Positions 9,795 through 11,268 of a DNA stretch of 11,268 nt are shown here, one piece after another. A model generated the notes under the pieces. The model did no database searches, was not told where the DNA came from, and saw only the letters and a list, made by a program, of their open reading frames with translations. The position numbers and the translations under genes are program-made. Every line of letters begins with the position of its first letter. Positions within the stretch are counted from its first letter, which is position 1. The DNA comes from Larix sibirica (Eukaryota; Streptophyta; Pinopsida; Pinales; Pinaceae), in NCBI GenBank assembly GCA_004151065.3, contig NWUY0304844211.1:1-11268 (forward strand). Direction: 5' to 3'.

Positions 9795-10108
9795 ATAAAG
9801 ACTTAGCAAAAAGCAAGATAATATCCAGGATCACCTAGCATTAACAACATGATATACAATATATATAAATTTGAGAAACCAGTACCTGTAAGCAAAAGAG
9901 TGATCTAATTATTACTTGCATGTGCGAAATATTTAAAGCTTATTTTACCAACTGAAAAGGGAAAATAATTTAATCTATGAGATCGATTCCTACTGAAAAG
10001 AAAATGATCTATTTACTAGGGTAAGTTTTTGTTAAAATTTGTACCAAGGCAAGTGTTTTCCATCTTTTGATGCCTAGGGATGGAAAAACAATTAATTAGG
10101 TCCCTAGT

Positions 10109-10268
10109 CACTTTATTAAAGTGAGAAGTACTTTATGAGATATAAAGTCGCTTTATAAAGTTTGTTCATGTTATAATTAAATTGACTTTATGAGAAATAA
10201 AGTGAGTGAGTAATTTAAAAGGTTCATTACGTATTTAAATGATAAAGTGCATTAAATATCATTTAATG
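10109..10268. repeat. Cluster of five short palindromes
   Basis: Four share an ACTTTA/TAAAGT core: CACTTTATTAAAGTG at 10109-10123, ACTTTATGAGATATAAAGT at 10130-10148, CTTTATAAAG at 10151-10160 and ACTTTATGAGAAATAAAGT at 10185-10203. A fifth, CATTAAATATCATTTAATG at 10250-10268, has the same 7-5-7 stem-loop-stem plan as the second and fourth. All arms are perfect. CATTTAATG recurs at 10282-10290. Confidence 0.85.
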
Positions 10269-10597
10269 AGTTAATAATGAGCATTTAATGTGAGCCTTAG
10301 ATCTCATTGGTTCAAGATCTAATATTGGCCATTGATTCTGAGAAAGGTGGTTACCATGAACAAAAAGGGAGAAAGTTGAGGATTGAGGCATCACTCTTTT
10401 CATTTCACGAAAGATATTTTGGAGAGGAGAGAAGAAGAAAAAAAGGAGAATTTGAGTTTTAGAGATAGAGAAGACAAACCCTAGCACGAATTCCAGGCTG
10501 AGCAAGGGCATGAATTCCAAGGAGCATGGCACATTTTTCTAGACAAATCGTACAACAATCTATCAGTGAGTTTTTGACACGTTTTTGAAGAAGAAAG

Positions 10598-10672
10598 GGC
10601 ACATATTTCGAGGAAAAAATATGGCACATATTTCGAGGAAAAAATTTGGCACAAAATTCGAGAAAGTGCAAT
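10598..10672. repeat. Three 25-bp tandem repeats
   Basis: Copies start at 10598, 10623 and 10648. The first two match at 24 of 25 positions (GGCACATATTTCGAGGAAAA...), and the third is diverged (GGCACAAAATTCGAGAAAG...). A further dispersed copy, GGCACAAATTTCGAGAAAG, begins at 10735, and weaker GGCACA-T-rich copies occur near 10528 and 10877. A second word, CCGTACA/CCGTACT, recurs at about 10673, 10693 and 10833. The pattern resembles repeated enhancer-type units in a retroelement U3 region. Confidence 0.85.
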
Positions 10673-10915
10673 CCGTACAATGATTAATGTAGTCCGTACA
10701 GGAACAAAAATCGAGGCGAAATCTATTGTAGTTGGGCACAAATTTCGAGAAAGAAGTTTGTTGCTACAGGAACTAGATTTGAGGCAAGCCATACAGGCTT
10801 TATTGTTGCTACAAGCACGAAAATCAAGGCAGTCCGTACTACTGTCAGAAAAGTACAAAATTTAATGTTGAAGTTTGGCACACTTTTAGAGATCAAAAGT
10901 TGAGATATGTACTGC

Positions 10916-10951
10916 TATATTTAATTTTGTAATTTGTCTTTGAAAAATAAA
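10916..10951 (+). promoter_or_regulatory. TATA-like site and AATAAA signal of the LTR-like block
   Basis: TATATTTAA at 10916-10924 is followed 22 bases later by AATAAA at 10946-10951 and then a CT-rich run. Such a close pairing can occur in LTRs, where promoter and polyadenylation signals share the U3/R region. In AT-rich DNA both words also arise by chance, so this is supportive only. Confidence 0.25.
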
Positions 10952-11080
10952 ATCTCTCTCTCATCAGGTTTTCCCTTCGGGGTTTTATCCTGGACCAAGA
11001 TTGGTCAAAAATCTCTGAGTTAAATTTTATGGTGTGGCTGATTTATTTTCCGAGTTTTAAAACTACATTCTACAAGAACT

Positions 11081-11268
11081 GTTCAACCCTTTTTGCCCAA
11101 TATCGGTAAATGGTCAACACTGCTTTCCAATAAAGGCAATACAGGTATGTGGACAGGTATGATTTTATTTCTACATGGTCATGATTTATATTGTTTATCT
11201 TTTCGTTTAAAATATGAAGGCTTGAATTGTGTACTTGACAATTTCAAAATGATAAAGATCATTAGGGG
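11081..11268. other. Window end, nothing recognised
   Basis: AT-rich sequence with no exon, repeat or regulatory element I can support. No kinesin or kinase exon is visible here on the minus strand. Confidence 0.4.

Larger units (their letters stand above)
10060..11080 (+). mobile_element. Putative solo LTR or LTR-containing fragment
   Basis: The order of elements resembles a plant LTR read on the plus strand. A repeat-rich, U3-like region (palindromes 10109-10268, 25-bp tandem repeats 10598-10672) is followed by a TATA-like TATATTTAA at 10916-10924, AATAAA at 10946-10951, and a CT-run. A U5-like segment, TTTTCCCTTCGGGGTTTTAT at 10970-10989, then leads into AAATCTCTGAGTT, which resembles the ends of Copia-type LTRs as I remember them. 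I could not find a convincing TG...CA boundary, a target-site duplication or a primer-binding site, so both edges are approximate and the call is tentative. Confidence 0.35.

Noticed and set aside
10481-10858. Minus-strand open stretch rich in Cys and Ser
   Set aside because: It runs across the repeat units of the LTR-like block and has no recognisable domain.

Overview
The window reads as nuclear DNA of a large-genome seed plant. It has spliced genes with canonical GT/AG introns, plant-type protein families (a kinesin-14 tail and a Raf-like protein kinase), degenerate LINE remnants and a plant-style LTR-like block, all in AT-rich sequence. A gymnosperm is my best guess, from the apparently very long intron and the density of decayed retroelements. 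The species cannot be named from the sequence.

Layout: positions 1-2070 are AT-rich non-coding sequence that includes the 3' flank of the first gene. Positions 2071-3773 (minus strand) carry the last four exons of a plant kinesin-14 gene. All splice sites and phases are consistent and give a 455-residue C-terminal tail without the motor. Positions 3774-5130 look like intron or intergenic sequence. At about 5130-5530 (minus) and 5545-6483 (plus) lie two different LINE 3' ends, back to back in opposite orientation. The plus-strand one ends in an A-tail. Positions 6484-7140 are very AT-rich filler. Positions 7141-7692 (minus) hold two intact exons of a Raf-like kinase covering the hinge region through APE; no other kinase exon is visible in the window. 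Positions 7900-9560 are an unusual T/G-biased block with repeated TTGATG. Positions 9600-9680 hold a dyad structure. About 10060-11080 looks like an LTR, with a palindrome cluster, 25-bp tandem repeats, a TATA-like site, AATAAA and a U5-like segment.

How the parts relate: the kinesin and kinase are on the same strand but are not adjacent parts of one recognisable protein. No kinesin motor exon and no kinase C-lobe exon is visible where each would be expected. The simplest reading is that everything to the right of 3773 is one very long kinesin intron holding LINEs, an LTR-like unit and a captured kinase gene fragment. The alternative is that one or both genes are truncated copies.

I found no clear new biological system. 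The items most worth a second look are the nested, intact-looking kinase fragment, the in-frame 42-bp repeat in the kinesin's last exon, and the palindrome and tandem-repeat clusters in the LTR-like block.
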